Assembly: GCA_027308685.1 (NCBI GenBank)
Contig: DAIDEE010000007.1
Location: 124,001-188,000, forward strand
Direction: 5' to 3'
DNA length: 64,000 bases
From: Acidocella sp.
GTDB taxonomy: Bacteria; Pseudomonadota; Alphaproteobacteria; Acetobacterales; Acetobacteraceae
The notes below the pieces were generated by a model. It had not been told where the DNA came from. It was given only the letters and a program-made list of their open reading frames with translations, and did no database searches. Below, in pieces: positions 20,657-30,208 of this stretch. Positions within the stretch are counted from its first letter, which is position 1. Each line of letters starts with the position of its first letter. The position numbers were made by a program, and so were the translations under genes.

Positions 20657-20826
20657 TATTAAAACTGTCCTCTTACCATCAATTATGTGGCCAGGGTATT
20701 TCCTGGTTGTTTTCATCATAGGGCAAGGGAACTTTGCCTTCAATGCTTATCCGACAGCAGTTAAGATGTTTTCGTAATCTTCACGCCTGGCTGAGGGAGC
20801 GGCCCGGGCGGCAGCCTTTCCCTCTC

Positions 20827-22107
20827 TTATAAGAGTGATTCCACCATGTGAGCCCGGACCTCGTTCAACCGCTCTGCCACCCCTCGATGCTGCCACGCCG
20901 TGAGCGTGATCTCATGGGAGGCCGCAATATCCGTCCTGAACATAGCCTCCATCAGACCGCCAAAGTCCGGCCCCATCACGATGGCGTCGATTTCATTATT
21001 AAAAACCACGCTGCGCCAATCCAGGTTGGACGACCCCACCAACGACCATTGGCCGTCGATTACAGCGGTTTTGGCGTGCAGAACGACGCTGTGACGCTCA
21101 TAAACATGCACGCCAGCTTGCAATAAATCGTCATAATGTGAGCGCCCAGCGGTAATGGTGGCGTCGCTGTCACTGATCGAGGGCACGATCACGCGTACAT
21201 CGACGCCCCGGCGAGCGGCACATTCTAGCGCCTGGATCATGTCAGGCGGCGGGGCAAAAAACCCGGTGGTCAGATGAATCGAGCTATGCGCCGCCGCCAT
21301 GGCCACGAGCAATGTTTTATAAATCGCCGGGTGGCCATCCACCGGCGAGCCGTCCAGCGCTTGCACCACTGAGGTACCCATGGTTTCGGCGTTCGGTGCG
21401 GTGGGCTGCAGAGGCGGGCCTTTTTGTTGCGCCCAGGTTTGCACGAATAATTGATCGAAGACATTCACCACCGGCCCTGCAACCTCAACGTCGGTATCGC
21501 GCCAGGGCAGGGAGCCGGGGGCTTTTTCATGCTGGTAGCTGGCGTGATGATTTTCATACACTTGTGCGATGTTCACACCGCCGGTGAAAGCGGTTTCACC
21601 GTCAATCACCAAAAGTTTCCGATGGTCGCGCTTGTTAACGTCCAGCGTTTTCATCTGAAGCGGGTCAAGCGGGTTATATTTGACAACCTGCACGCCGCCT
21701 TCGCGAAGCCGGTTGAACAAGCCGGCCGGCGCGTTGGTGCCATAATCATCATAAATGAGGTGTACCTGCACGCCCTGCGCCTGCTTGGCGATCATCAGAT
21801 CCGCGAATTTTTCGGCTACGTCGCCGTCAAACTCGTAGCTTTCCATGTCGATCCGGCTGGTCGCCGCCGCCATGGCGGTTAACATCGCGCTGTAGGTGGC
21901 CGGGCCATTTTCCAGCAATACCACTTTATTGCCTGCGACAAACGGCGTGTGGGTGAGCGCCACGCTCCGCGCCTGCATCACAGCCAGCGCATCCGCTTCG
22001 GTCTGCGTGGGGATGGTGCAGGTGAGGTCGGGGTCAAATTGCGGCAGTTGGACGCACCCAGCACAACCCAGGACCGCCAGAACCCCCAGGCCCTTTAGAA
22101 TTTGCAC
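20827..22107 (-). CDS. Phospholipase D-family lipoprotein (cardiolipin synthase-like)
   Basis: This 426-residue protein has two PLD catalytic motifs: DHRKLLVIDGETAFTGG (about residue 185) and LHAKTAVIDGQWSLVGSSN (about 350), both with intact His, Lys and Asp. The family includes cardiolipin synthases (ClsA/B type), which join phosphatidylglycerols. The N-terminus KGLGVLAVLGCAGC looks like a lipoprotein signal with the acylated Cys at AGC, unlike ClsA, which has transmembrane helices. The track start (22224) is unlikely; the GTG at 22107 has GGAAAG upstream and opens the signal. It is divergent from the RNA helicase gene. The exact substrate is open. Confidence 0.85.
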   Translation of the reverse strand: MQILKGLGVLAVLGCAGCVQLPQFDPDLTCTIPTQTEADALAVMQARSVALTHTPFVAGNKVVLLENGPATYSAMLTAMAAATSRIDMESYEFDGDVAEKFADLMIAKQAQGVQVHLIYDDYGTNAPAGLFNRLREGGVQVVKYNPLDPLQMKTLDVNKRDHRKLLVIDGETAFTGGVNIAQVYENHHASYQHEKAPGSLPWRDTDVEVAGPVVNVFDQLFVQTWAQQKGPPLQPTAPNAETMGTSVVQALDGSPVDGHPAIYKTLLVAMAAAHSSIHLTTGFFAPPPDMIQALECAARRGVDVRVIVPSISDSDATITAGRSHYDDLLQAGVHVYERHSVVLHAKTAVIDGQWSLVGSSNLDWRSVVFNNEIDAIVMGPDFGGLMEAMFRTDIAASHEITLTAWQHRGVAERLNEVRAHMVESLL

Positions 22108-22222
22108 GGGACACTTTCCATATTGATACAAATGGTGGGTTGGCCCCCCCGGAGCAATGCCGTGCCGTATGGGTAATGCTGTCCTGCGTTGCGGCCAAGC
22201 CGCACTCGGAGTACGAGCCGCC

Positions 22223-24013
22223 ATGACCTTCCCTATAGAAAATCCCGCTTTGCAGCGTGCGCTGGTCGCGCGCGGCTATACCGAACCTACCGCCGTCCAG
22301 CTTGCCGTGCTGGAACATGACGCCGAGGACCGCGATCTGCTGGTCTCGGCCCAGACCGGCTCGGGCAAAACCGTCGCCTACGGCCTGGCCTTCGCTACCA
22401 CCATTCTGGGCGCTGAAGAGCGCTTTCCGCCCGCTGGCGCCCCTTTGGTGCTGGTCATCGCCCCCACCCGCGAGCTGGCGATTCAGGTGCACGGTGAACT
22501 CACCTGGCTTTACGCGCAGGCTGGTGGCCGGGTGGTTTCCTGCGTGGGCGGCATGGATGCCCGCGAGGAAGCCCGGGCTTTGAATGCCGGTGCTCATATT
22601 GTTGTAGGCACCCCAGGCCGTTTGCAGGACCATATCAACCGCAAGCGCCTCAACCTCGCCGCCATTCAGGTGGTGGTGCTCGATGAAGCTGATGAAATGC
22701 TGGATTTGGGCTTTAAGGATGAGCTGGAGTTCATCCTCAACGCCGCCCCCACCTCACGCCGCACTTTGTTATTCTCCGCCACCATCGCCAAGGACATCGC
22801 CGCCTTGGCCCGGCAATATCAGCAGGATGCGATGCGGATCGACACCGTGGCCCGCAATCAGCCGCATGCTGATATTGAATATCGTGCCGTGCGGATTTCC
22901 GGACATGAGATCGAGCTTGGCCTGGTGAATTTGCTGCGCTTTTATGAAGCGCGCGGCACCCTGGTATTCTGCGCGACCCGCGAGGCGGTGCGCCGCCTGC
23001 AAGGCAGCCTGCTGGAACGCGGGTTCGACGCTGTGGCCCTGTCAGGTGAGCTTAGCCAGAATGAGCGTAACAACGCTTTGCAATCGCTGCGCGATGGCCG
23101 CGCCCGGGTATGTATTGCCACCGATGTTGCAGCGCGTGGCCTGGATTTGCCGGACCTTGATTTGGTGATTCACGCTGACTTGCCCACCAACAAAGCCACG
23201 CTGTTGCACCGCTCAGGCCGCACCGGCCGGGCGGGGCGCAAGGGCATGTGCATTCTGCTGGTGCCCAATAGCAAACGCCGCCGCGCTGAAATGCTGCTGG
23301 CATCTGCCAACATCAATGCCGCCTGGGCTGATCCGCCAACCGCCGAGGAGATACGGGCACTTGACCAGGAACGCCTGCTCTCCGACCCGGCACTCACCGA
23401 GGCCCCGCTGCCTGAGGATATAGCGCTGGCGCAGCAATTGCTGGCCCGCCAAAGCCCGGAATCCATCGCCACCGCACTGATCCGGCTGTACCGCGCCCGG
23501 CTGCCCTCGCCCGAGGAGATTTCCGTGCAATATCAGCCACCTGCCGCGACCGCCCGCCCGGTCCGCGCGGCCAATGACCGCGCTTCCCATGAACGCGTTC
23601 CGCGTGAAAACCTGCCCTTTGCGAAGCGCGACGATGGTGCGCCGATGACATGGTTCCGCGCCAGCGTGGGCCGCAAAAACAATGCCGACCCGAAGTGGCT
23701 GATCCCCCTGATCTGCCGAATGGGTGGCATCACCAAGGCCGAAATCGGCGTGATTCGGATTTTCGACAAAGAAACCAAGTTTGAAATCACCCAAGCCGCG
23801 GCTGACCGCTTCCAGGCCGCAACTCATGCTGCGGCAAATGCCGACATGGTGATCGAGGCCAGCAGCCCGCCAGGGGCTGGTCCGGCGCGTGACCTTGGGC
23901 CCCGCCCAGGCAAAGCCAAGTTGGCGCGGCCCGCCCGCCCGGAGCGCCCGGCCAATGCCAAACCCAATGAGCAGGAACGTCGCCGCAAGAATAAAATACT
24001 GAAGCCGCGCTGA
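22223..24013 (+). CDS. DEAD-box ATP-dependent RNA helicase (DbpA/DeaD-like)
   Basis: This helicase remodels RNA, probably during ribosome assembly. The 596 residues carry the Q motif region (ARGYTEPTAVQLAVL), AQTGSGKT (Walker A), APTRELA, TPGRL, DEADEM and SATI in the first RecA domain. The second holds RGLDLPDLDLVIHADLP and HRSGRTGRAGR. After residue 480 it has a DbpA-type RNA-binding domain (WFRASVGRKNNADPKWLIPL...GGITKAEIGVIRIFD), which in DbpA binds 23S rRNA helix 92. A basic, Pro/Ala-rich tail ends in RRRKNKILKPR. The ATG at 22223 is preferred; the track start adds an unrelated N-terminus. Confidence 0.92.
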   Translation: MTFPIENPALQRALVARGYTEPTAVQLAVLEHDAEDRDLLVSAQTGSGKTVAYGLAFATTILGAEERFPPAGAPLVLVIAPTRELAIQVHGELTWLYAQAGGRVVSCVGGMDAREEARALNAGAHIVVGTPGRLQDHINRKRLNLAAIQVVVLDEADEMLDLGFKDELEFILNAAPTSRRTLLFSATIAKDIAALARQYQQDAMRIDTVARNQPHADIEYRAVRISGHEIELGLVNLLRFYEARGTLVFCATREAVRRLQGSLLERGFDAVALSGELSQNERNNALQSLRDGRARVCIATDVAARGLDLPDLDLVIHADLPTNKATLLHRSGRTGRAGRKGMCILLVPNSKRRRAEMLLASANINAAWADPPTAEEIRALDQERLLSDPALTEAPLPEDIALAQQLLARQSPESIATALIRLYRARLPSPEEISVQYQPPAATARPVRAANDRASHERVPRENLPFAKRDDGAPMTWFRASVGRKNNADPKWLIPLICRMGGITKAEIGVIRIFDKETKFEITQAAADRFQAATHAAANADMVIEASSPPGAGPARDLGPRPGKAKLARPARPERPANAKPNEQERRRKNKILKPR

Positions 24014-24109
24014 GAGGCTTACATCAGGCAGTCTTGTGTTTCGCGCCGCGTTTTATTACGCAATCTCGAAAATGAACCGTCCCTGCGTCCATTAAGGAGA
24101 CTGAGCCGC

Positions 24110-24718
24110 ATGACCCAGTATCGGAAAATTCTTTTGGTTGTTTGTGCCTTGGTGGGTTTTGCCCCGCTTCGCGCGATCGCAGCGGATCAGCCGACAGCGC
24201 CAAATCCGCCCGCCGCGGCGGCACCTGCGGCACCGGTGCAAAAATTATACGCTCAGACCTATGGTGATTGGGTTTATCGCTGCCTGTCCACCACCCCGGC
24301 GGGCCAGCCCACCCACATCATTTGCTCAGTACAGCAGCATCTGGTGCTAAAACAAAATGGCCATGTCACCCAGTTGCTTACGGTCACTTTTGTCAGGAAC
24401 GACGCGAAAGGCCACGATGTGAATATTCTTGCCCCGCTTGGCGTGGCATTAAAGCCGGGCGTTGAATTATCGGTGGATTCGCTGAAGCCGCTTGATGCCG
24501 CATATAGTTTTTGCAATGAAAATGGCTGCTTTGTGATCGACCAGCCGGCAGCGCGTTTTACGAAGGATGTTCACAGCAACCTATCTAAAGGTCACGCAAA
24601 AATTGGCCTGATGAATGGTAAGCTGATCACCATCGACTTTTCCCTGAAGGGTTTGATCCCGGCGCTGGCAGCGCTTGATAGTGGTGTTCCACCCCGGCGC
24701 GAAGTCAAACCTGGTTGA
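24110..24718 (+). CDS. Invasion-associated locus B (IalB) family periplasmic protein
   Basis: The 202-residue product has a signal peptide (KILLVVCALVGFAPLRAIA, likely cut at AIA|AD), then a Pro/Ala linker and an IalB domain of about 150 residues with the family motif YGDWVYRCLST near its start and paired Cys residues (ICSVQQ; FCNENGCFV). IalB was named from Bartonella invasion, but many free-living alphaproteobacteria carry such proteins and their function is unknown. AAGGAGA precedes the ATG. It is convergent with lexA: the stop lies only one base from the lexA stop on the other strand. Confidence 0.88.
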   Translation: MTQYRKILLVVCALVGFAPLRAIAADQPTAPNPPAAAAPAAPVQKLYAQTYGDWVYRCLSTTPAGQPTHIICSVQQHLVLKQNGHVTQLLTVTFVRNDAKGHDVNILAPLGVALKPGVELSVDSLKPLDAAYSFCNENGCFVIDQPAARFTKDVHSNLSKGHAKIGLMNGKLITIDFSLKGLIPALAALDSGVPPRREVKPG

Positions 24719-24719
24719 G

Positions 24720-25418
24720 TTAGTATTTGCGCAGCAGAGCGACCAACCGGCCCTGAATTTTTACCCGGTCTGGCGGTAGAATTTTGGTTTCAAACTTGGC
24801 GTTGGCAGGCTCCAGCGCGATTGAATTGCCCCGCCGGCGCAGCCGTTTGAGGGTAACTTCGCTCTCATCAACGAGTGCTACGATGATCTGGCCGTTTTCT
24901 GCCGTCTCACCACGGCGGATGATCACCGTATCGCCACTCAAAATCCCGGCATCGATCATCGATTCGCCCTCCACCTCCAAAGCAAAATGGTCGCCACTAC
25001 CGAGTAAGGAAACCGGCACTTCAATTTCGTTACTATTGTCCTGTAGCGCCTCGATCGGCAGGCCGGCGGCAATTTTTCCGTAGAGTGGCAACAAAACCGC
25101 ACCGGTCTCATTGGCCGCGCGCAGGGCTGTGAATTTGCCGGAAAAGTCGCCGCGGATCACCTTTGGAGCAAAGCGAGGGGTTTCCTGCTCGACGGATACG
25201 AAATCCTCGGAGAGCTTCACCACCTCCAAAGCCCGCGCCCGATGTTTGTGGCGGCGTAAAAATCCGCGTTCCTCCAGCGCCGTGATCAACCGGTGGATGC
25301 CTGACTTGGAACGCAAATCCAGCGCGTCCTTCATTTCCTCGAAACTTGGCGAGCAGCCGGTTTGGCGCAGATGTTTATCGATAAACACCAATAATTCGTG
25401 CTGTTTACTGGTTAGCAT
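24720..25418 (-). CDS. lexA: SOS repressor LexA
   Basis: LexA represses DNA-damage genes and cleaves itself when RecA is activated. The 232-residue product has the winged helix N-domain ([17 protein letters not shown]...[20 protein letters not shown]) and a C-terminal S24 protease domain. The cleavage site is at Ala118-Gly119 (KIAAGLP) and the catalytic dyad is Ser153 (GESMIDAG) and Lys191 (ESEVTLKRL). The ATG at 25418, with GGAGG in front, replaces the longer track start. A GTTC-N7-GTTC operator lies about 55 bases upstream, so it should repress itself. Confidence 0.96.
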   Translation of the reverse strand: MLTSKQHELLVFIDKHLRQTGCSPSFEEMKDALDLRSKSGIHRLITALEERGFLRRHKHRARALEVVKLSEDFVSVEQETPRFAPKVIRGDFSGKFTALRAANETGAVLLPLYGKIAAGLPIEALQDNSNEIEVPVSLLGSGDHFALEVEGESMIDAGILSGDTVIIRRGETAENGQIIVALVDESEVTLKRLRRRGNSIALEPANAKFETKILPPDRVKIQGRLVALLRKY

Positions 25419-25471
25419 TGAGCAACCTCCGGAAAGTGCCAGGCGCAGGAACAAAACGCCAACATTCGGAT

Positions 25472-25501
25472 GTTCTAGTTAGGTTCTCGTTACCACGTCA
25501 A
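25472..25501 (-). promoter_or_regulatory. lexA promoter with overlapping SOS box
   Basis: The SOS box GTTC-TAGTTAG-GTTC occupies 25472-25486 and matches the alphaproteobacterial LexA consensus GTTC-N7-GTTC exactly. On the minus strand, TTGACG (25496-25501) and TAGAAC (25472-25477) form a -35/-10 pair with an 18-base spacer, so LexA bound to the box would block the promoter. Confidence 0.85.
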
Positions 25502-25504
25502 GCG

Positions 25505-26665
25505 TTATGAATGCTGCGGCGCGGCGGTGGCCGGTAAAATACGTGATTTGATCAGTGCGGCCAGCCTGTCCACTTCGGCTGCGGGGTGCTGCGCTGTGAA
25601 GGTAAAGCGCAGTCTTGAGGTTCCGGGTGGGACGGTGGGAGGGCGGATGGCGGCAACTAAAAATCCAGCTTCGGAGAGAATATCGGAGGCTGTTAAGGCG
25701 GTTTCCGCGTCGCCGAGGACCAGCGGTACAATCGGGCTTTCTGCTTCGGGTAAACCGAGAGCGAGGGTAAATTGGCGCGCCCGCGCCAGCGGGCGGGCGG
25801 CGTACGCGGGTTCTCTCGCGATAAAATCAAGTGCGGCAATCGCGGCGGCAACGGTGCCGGGCGGTAGTCCGGTTGAATATACGAAACTGCGAGCGCGGTT
25901 GCGAATCAGCTCAACAACGGGTCGGGAGGCGCATAAATATCCGCCGTAAGCGCCGATCGCCTTTGATAAGGTTCCCATTTGCAGCGGAACTTGATGGGGC
26001 GTTGTACGCAAAACGCCTAACCCATGGGCATCATCGGTCATCAGCCAGGCATCATGCTGGCTGGCCAGGTTCATCAATGCGCCAACCGGCGCGAGATCAC
26101 CGTCCATTGAGAACACATGGTCCGTGAGCATCAGCGCGTGCTGGTGCTCATGTCGATGGACCGCCAGTAAATCGGCCGCGTGGGCTACATTGTTGTGGCT
26201 GAAGCGGATGACCCGTCCCCCGGATAATGCCGCCCCGGCCCAAATGCAGGCATGGGCCAGTTCATCGACCAACAATAAATCGGATTTTCCGACGATTGCC
26301 GGAATAATACCTATGTTAGCGAGATAGCCGGAGCCGAAAACGCACGCCGCCTCACAGCCTTTCAGCGCGGCGAGTTTGGTCTCCAACTCACTGAACAATG
26401 GGTGATTGCCGGTAACCAGCCGTGAGCCGCCCGAACCAACCCCCCAGCGCCTGGTGGCGGTGATCGAGGCCTCGACGATTTCAGGATGTTGGGTGAGGTT
26501 GAGATAGTCATTGCAACTGAAGGACAGCAAGCGCTTGCCGTTGCGGGTGATCCATATGGCATCATCGCGGTGGCTCTCGACAAGCTGACGTCGAAGGCGC
26601 TGGGCATCCAGGGACGCCAGCTTGCCTCGGGCAAAAGCATCCAGTGAAGTCGCTGTATTTACCAT
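25505..26665 (-). CDS. bioF: 8-amino-7-oxononanoate synthase (biotin biosynthesis)
   Basis: BioF is a PLP enzyme that joins pimeloyl-ACP/CoA and alanine in biotin synthesis. The 386-residue product has the family N-terminus with SCNDYLNLTQHPE, GSGGSRLVTGNHPL, DDAHGLGVL (PLP ring binding) and GTLSKAIGAYGG carrying the PLP Lys (about Lys236). The C-terminal RPPTVPPGTSRLRFTF is typical of BioF rather than Kbl. Length is normal. It lies six bases after moeA in the ppiD-trp-moa-moe array, and ahead of lexA. No other bio genes are in the window, so it is a detached biotin gene here. Confidence 0.9.
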   Translation of the reverse strand: MVNTATSLDAFARGKLASLDAQRLRRQLVESHRDDAIWITRNGKRLLSFSCNDYLNLTQHPEIVEASITATRRWGVGSGGSRLVTGNHPLFSELETKLAALKGCEAACVFGSGYLANIGIIPAIVGKSDLLLVDELAHACIWAGAALSGGRVIRFSHNNVAHAADLLAVHRHEHQHALMLTDHVFSMDGDLAPVGALMNLASQHDAWLMTDDAHGLGVLRTTPHQVPLQMGTLSKAIGAYGGYLCASRPVVELIRNRARSFVYSTGLPPGTVAAAIAALDFIAREPAYAARPLARARQFTLALGLPEAESPIVPLVLGDAETALTASDILSEAGFLVAAIRPPTVPPGTSRLRFTFTAQHPAAEVDRLAALIKSRILPATAAPQHS

Positions 26666-26671
26666 CAGCGG

Positions 26672-27874
26672 CTACAACCCCATGGCTCCCAACCGAATGA
26701 TCTCGACAATGTCACCAATTTTTTTCCCCGGGTCGTGCGGCGGGCGTTTGATCAGCGCTTCCGCATTCGCCAGTGTGCGTAGCATGCCGGAATCCTGTTT
26801 GCCGAACGGTGTGACCACCCATTCATAACCATCACGGCGCAAATTGGCGCGCACATAATCCTCGCGTTGGTCATTCGGTTTCATGGCGCTGTCGAGACGG
26901 GCAGTTTCAAGCACCGGCGCCTCGGCGGGGAGGCCAGATAATTCTGTGATGGCGGGCCGCAAGAATAGCAGCGCGCACACATAGGCGGAAACCGGGTTGC
27001 CCGGCAGGCCCAGCATCGGCATCGTGCCCAGATTGCCGAACATCAAAGGCTTGCCGGGACGCATCGCGATTTTCCAGAAATCCAGCGTCAACCCACGGGC
27101 CTGTAGGGCGGGCTGCACTAAATCGTGGTCACCAACGCTGGCACCGCCGGTGGTGACCAGCATATCGGCACCGCGCGCGGCATCGGCACCTTCGACAATG
27201 GCAGCGATGTTATCCCCGGCGATCGGCAGCACAACGGGTTCACCACCGCACGCCATGATAAATGCCGCCAGCATATGCGCGTTGGAGCTGACAATGCCGC
27301 CGTCACTGATCGCTTCACCGGGCAACGAAATTTCATCACCGGTGGCCAAAATGGCGATTCTGGGCCGCTGGTGGACAGTGACCCAAGGGTGGTTCCCCGC
27401 TGCAGCGAGCCCAATGTCGCGTGCATTAACTAATTTGCCGGCGGGCACCAGCACGTCGCCCACCGCAAAATCCTGGCCGGCCGCCCGGATGTTTTTCATT
27501 ATCCCGGCGGCTTCGGTCAGATGAATGGTCGAACCTGACGCCGTCACATTTTCCTGAATGATGACAGTATCGGCGCCTCTGGGAATGACGCTGCCGGTGA
27601 ACAATCGCACCGCTTCGCCAGCACCGACTTGTCCGTTGAACGGATGTCCGGCGGGCGCCGAACCAATAACCTTCAGCACCGCGCCGGCTTCGGCATCAAC
27701 AGCGCGAATCGCATAGCCATCCATCGCAGAAATATCAGACGGCGGCTGGGTTAGTCGCGCCAAAACCGGCACCGCCGTTACCCGACCATAGGCATTGGCA
27801 AGAGCGATTGTTTCCGGCGGGGTGACTTTCAGGGCACCTAATATTTTTGCCCGGGCTTCATCGACGCTGAGCAT
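26672..27874 (-). CDS. moeA: Molybdopterin molybdotransferase MoeA
   Basis: MoeA inserts molybdate into adenylylated molybdopterin to form the molybdenum cofactor. In 400 residues it shows the MoeA N-terminal domain (MDGYAIRA), the MogA-like domain with LATGDEI, TTGGASVGDHD and MRPGKPLMFG, LPGNPVSAYV, and the C-terminal beta-barrel. The start codon shares a base with the moaC stop, and bioF follows after six bases. The formate dehydrogenase operon at the window's end would need this cofactor (inference). Confidence 0.95.
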   Translation of the reverse strand: MLSVDEARAKILGALKVTPPETIALANAYGRVTAVPVLARLTQPPSDISAMDGYAIRAVDAEAGAVLKVIGSAPAGHPFNGQVGAGEAVRLFTGSVIPRGADTVIIQENVTASGSTIHLTEAAGIMKNIRAAGQDFAVGDVLVPAGKLVNARDIGLAAAGNHPWVTVHQRPRIAILATGDEISLPGEAISDGGIVSSNAHMLAAFIMACGGEPVVLPIAGDNIAAIVEGADAARGADMLVTTGGASVGDHDLVQPALQARGLTLDFWKIAMRPGKPLMFGNLGTMPMLGLPGNPVSAYVCALLFLRPAITELSGLPAEAPVLETARLDSAMKPNDQREDYVRANLRRDGYEWVVTPFGKQDSGMLRTLANAEALIKRPPHDPGKKIGDIVEIIRLGAMGL

Positions 27875-28350
27875 CAGGCTTGCTTGAAATCGCCGGATTT
27901 ACCGCCGGATTTTGCCACCACCCGGATATCCTCGATGCGCATTCCGCGGTCCACCGCTTTGACCATGTCGTAGATCGTCAGTGCGGCGATGCTTACGGCA
28001 CTCAGCGCCTCCATCTCAACGCCGGTGCGTCCGGTGCTGCGAACGGTGGCGGTAATATAGACGGATGTTGCATCGGCGTTCAAATCAAGCGCAACAACCA
28101 CCGAGGAAATTGCCAGTGGATGGCATAGGGGAATCAGGTCGGACGTACGTTTGGCTCCCATGATCCCCGCCAGGCGTGCAGCGGCCAATACATCGCCTTT
28201 GGGTGCGCCACCGGAAGCAATGAGTGCCAAGGTTTCGGCCAGCATTTTGACGCGGCCTTTGGCGGTGGCTTCGCGTACCGTTTCCGCCTTGTCGGACACA
28301 TCCACCATGCGGGCGTGGCCCGCCGCATCGATGTGGGTGAGGCCGCTCAT
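27874..28350 (-). CDS. moaC: Cyclic pyranopterin monophosphate synthase MoaC
   Basis: MoaC acts after MoaA to make cyclic pyranopterin monophosphate for the molybdenum cofactor. The 158 residues include [18 protein letters not shown] near the start, [11 protein letters not shown] with the conserved His, [19 protein letters not shown], and [11 protein letters not shown]. Length is typical. The ATG overlaps the trpC stop by four bases and its stop overlaps the moeA start, so it is tightly coupled within the array. Confidence 0.96.
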   Translation of the reverse strand: MSGLTHIDAAGHARMVDVSDKAETVREATAKGRVKMLAETLALIASGGAPKGDVLAAARLAGIMGAKRTSDLIPLCHPLAISSVVVALDLNADATSVYITATVRSTGRTGVEMEALSAVSIAALTIYDMVKAVDRGMRIEDIRVVAKSGGKSGDFKQA

Positions 28351-29162
28351 GCCGTGCCTAGCAACTGGCGGACGGCCAAGGTGACATCGGGCAGCCGCAT
28401 CAGCGATTCACCGACCAGAAATCCTTGTACGCAGACCTTCTGCAGGCGCGTGATATCCTCGTGAGTTTTAATGCCCGATTCCGAGACCAGAAACCGGTCA
28501 GGCGGAGCCAGCGTGCTCAACCGTTCGGTCGTTTCCAACGTGGTTACCATGGTCTTCAAATTGCGGTTATTGATACCCAGCAGCGGCGTTTGCAAACCGA
28601 GCGCGCGGTCGAGTTCGGTCTCGTCATGCACTTCGGCAAGCACATCCATATCGAGACTGCGGGCGAGTTCTTCGAGGTCGCGCGATTGGCTATCGGTGAG
28701 CGCCGACATGATCAGCAAAATACAATCAGCGCCCATCGCACGTGATTCATACACCTGCCACGGGTCCAGAATAAAATCCTTGCGGATGACCGGCAATTTC
28801 ACGGCAGCCCGGGCGGCTGTCAGGTGCGCGGGCGAGCCTTGGAAGTAAGGCGCATCGGTGAGGACTGAAAGGCAGACCGCGCCACCCTCAGCGTAGGCGC
28901 GGGCCAGCGCCGCCGGGTCGAAATCCTCCCGGATCAGCCCCACTGAAGGTGAGGCTTTTTTAATTTCGGTGATCAACCCAGGCTTGCCGGCGGCGGTGGC
29001 GTCCATCAAGGCGCGGCCAAAGCCGCGTGGCTTCGCGGTATCCTTGGCCAGGCTTTTCATGTCGTCGATGCTGGTGATGGCCTTGCGGGTTGCCACCTGC
29101 GCCAGGGTATCGGCGCAAATTTTAGCGAGAATATCTTCGCCGGTTGTCATCGGGCCATCCAT
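28347..29162 (-). CDS. trpC: Indole-3-glycerol phosphate synthase
   Basis: TrpC closes the indole ring in tryptophan synthesis. The 271-residue (beta/alpha)8 protein has [32 protein letters not shown] (catalytic Lys), [20 protein letters not shown] (second Lys), [10 protein letters not shown] and [13 protein letters not shown]. The ATG at 29160-29162 overlaps the trpD stop as TGATG and follows AGGAA; an in-frame ATG at 29150 is an alternative. There is no trpF fused to it, and trpF, trpB and trpA are not in the window. Confidence 0.95.
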   Translation of the reverse strand: MDGPMTTGEDILAKICADTLAQVATRKAITSIDDMKSLAKDTAKPRGFGRALMDATAAGKPGLITEIKKASPSVGLIREDFDPAALARAYAEGGAVCLSVLTDAPYFQGSPAHLTAARAAVKLPVIRKDFILDPWQVYESRAMGADCILLIMSALTDSQSRDLEELARSLDMDVLAEVHDETELDRALGLQTPLLGINNRNLKTMVTTLETTERLSTLAPPDRFLVSESGIKTHEDITRLQKVCVQGFLVGESLMRLPDVTLAVRQLLGTA

Positions 29163-30208
29163 CAAACAAGTTCCTGTCGCGGCGCAACGTCCGGGTTTAT
29201 ATTTGAAGCGATAACCAATGTATCAAGCACGGCTTTCGCCCGCCCGCTGTCAATGGCCAGCTTCGCTTTCGCCACACCCTCTGCCAGAGATTCAGCCTTC
29301 CCGGCAATCATCAGGGCGGCGGCGGCATTGAATAAAATCGTATCGCGGTAGGCACCGGGGGCACCACCCAGCATCGCCCGCATGGCGGCGGCGTTTTCCT
29401 CGGCATCACCGCCTTTGATGGCGGCTTGCGGGGCGGAAGACAGGCCGGCATCGGCGGCAACCAGGGTGAATTCTGAAATCACCCCGTCTTTCAGCGCGAC
29501 GATGTGGTTAATGCCATCCAAGGTCAGCTCATCCAGCCCGTTACCATACACCACCCAGGCGGCCTGACTACCAAGTTGTTTGAGCGTTTCCACCATGGGC
29601 CGCGCCCATTTGGGGTCAAATACGCCGATCAACTGGTGTTTGACGCCGGCTGGGTTGGCCATCGGGCCGGTGAGGTTGAATATTGTTCGGGTGCCGAGCT
29701 CGGCGCGAACCTGGCCGGCGTGCCGCAGGGCGGCATGGTGCTTGGGTGCGAACAAAAAAACGCAACCGAGATCGTGCAAAATCTGCTCCAATCGGGCGGG
29801 CGGCGCTTCGATATTCACGCCGAGCGCGATCAGCACATCAGCACCGCCGGAGCGCGATGAGAGGGCACGGTTGCCATGTTTGGCGACCGGCACCCCGCAG
29901 GCTGCCACCACCAGCGAGACCGCGGTGGAGATATTCAAACTCGCAGCGCCATCACCGCCAGTGCCGCAGACATCCATGGCGTCTTCTGGTGCGGTAATCG
30001 CGATCATGCGCGCCCGCATGGCGGTGACAGCGCCGGTCAGTTCAGCGACTGTTTCGCCACGGACACGCATCGCCATCAGCATCCCGCCGATTTGCGCCGG
30101 TGTGGCTTCGCCATCCATCACCACCCCGAAGGCGGCCTCGGCCTCGGTTTCGCTTAAGGATTGGCCAAGAGCAAGACGCGCCAGCACGGGTTTCAAACCG
30201 ATGCTCAT
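29162..30208 (-). CDS. trpD: Anthranilate phosphoribosyltransferase
   Basis: TrpD transfers phosphoribose from PRPP to anthranilate. The 348 residues show [17 protein letters not shown], which binds PRPP (GTGGDG), [20 protein letters not shown] and the metal-binding LDELT ([11 protein letters not shown]). The N-terminal helical domain of about 70 residues is normal. It overlaps trpG by four bases and shares its stop with the trpC start. Confidence 0.96.
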   Translation of the reverse strand: MSIGLKPVLARLALGQSLSETEAEAAFGVVMDGEATPAQIGGMLMAMRVRGETVAELTGAVTAMRARMIAITAPEDAMDVCGTGGDGAASLNISTAVSLVVAACGVPVAKHGNRALSSRSGGADVLIALGVNIEAPPARLEQILHDLGCVFLFAPKHHAALRHAGQVRAELGTRTIFNLTGPMANPAGVKHQLIGVFDPKWARPMVETLKQLGSQAAWVVYGNGLDELTLDGINHIVALKDGVISEFTLVAADAGLSSAPQAAIKGGDAEENAAAMRAMLGGAPGAYRDTILFNAAAALMIAGKAESLAEGVAKAKLAIDSGRAKAVLDTLVIASNINPDVAPRQELV

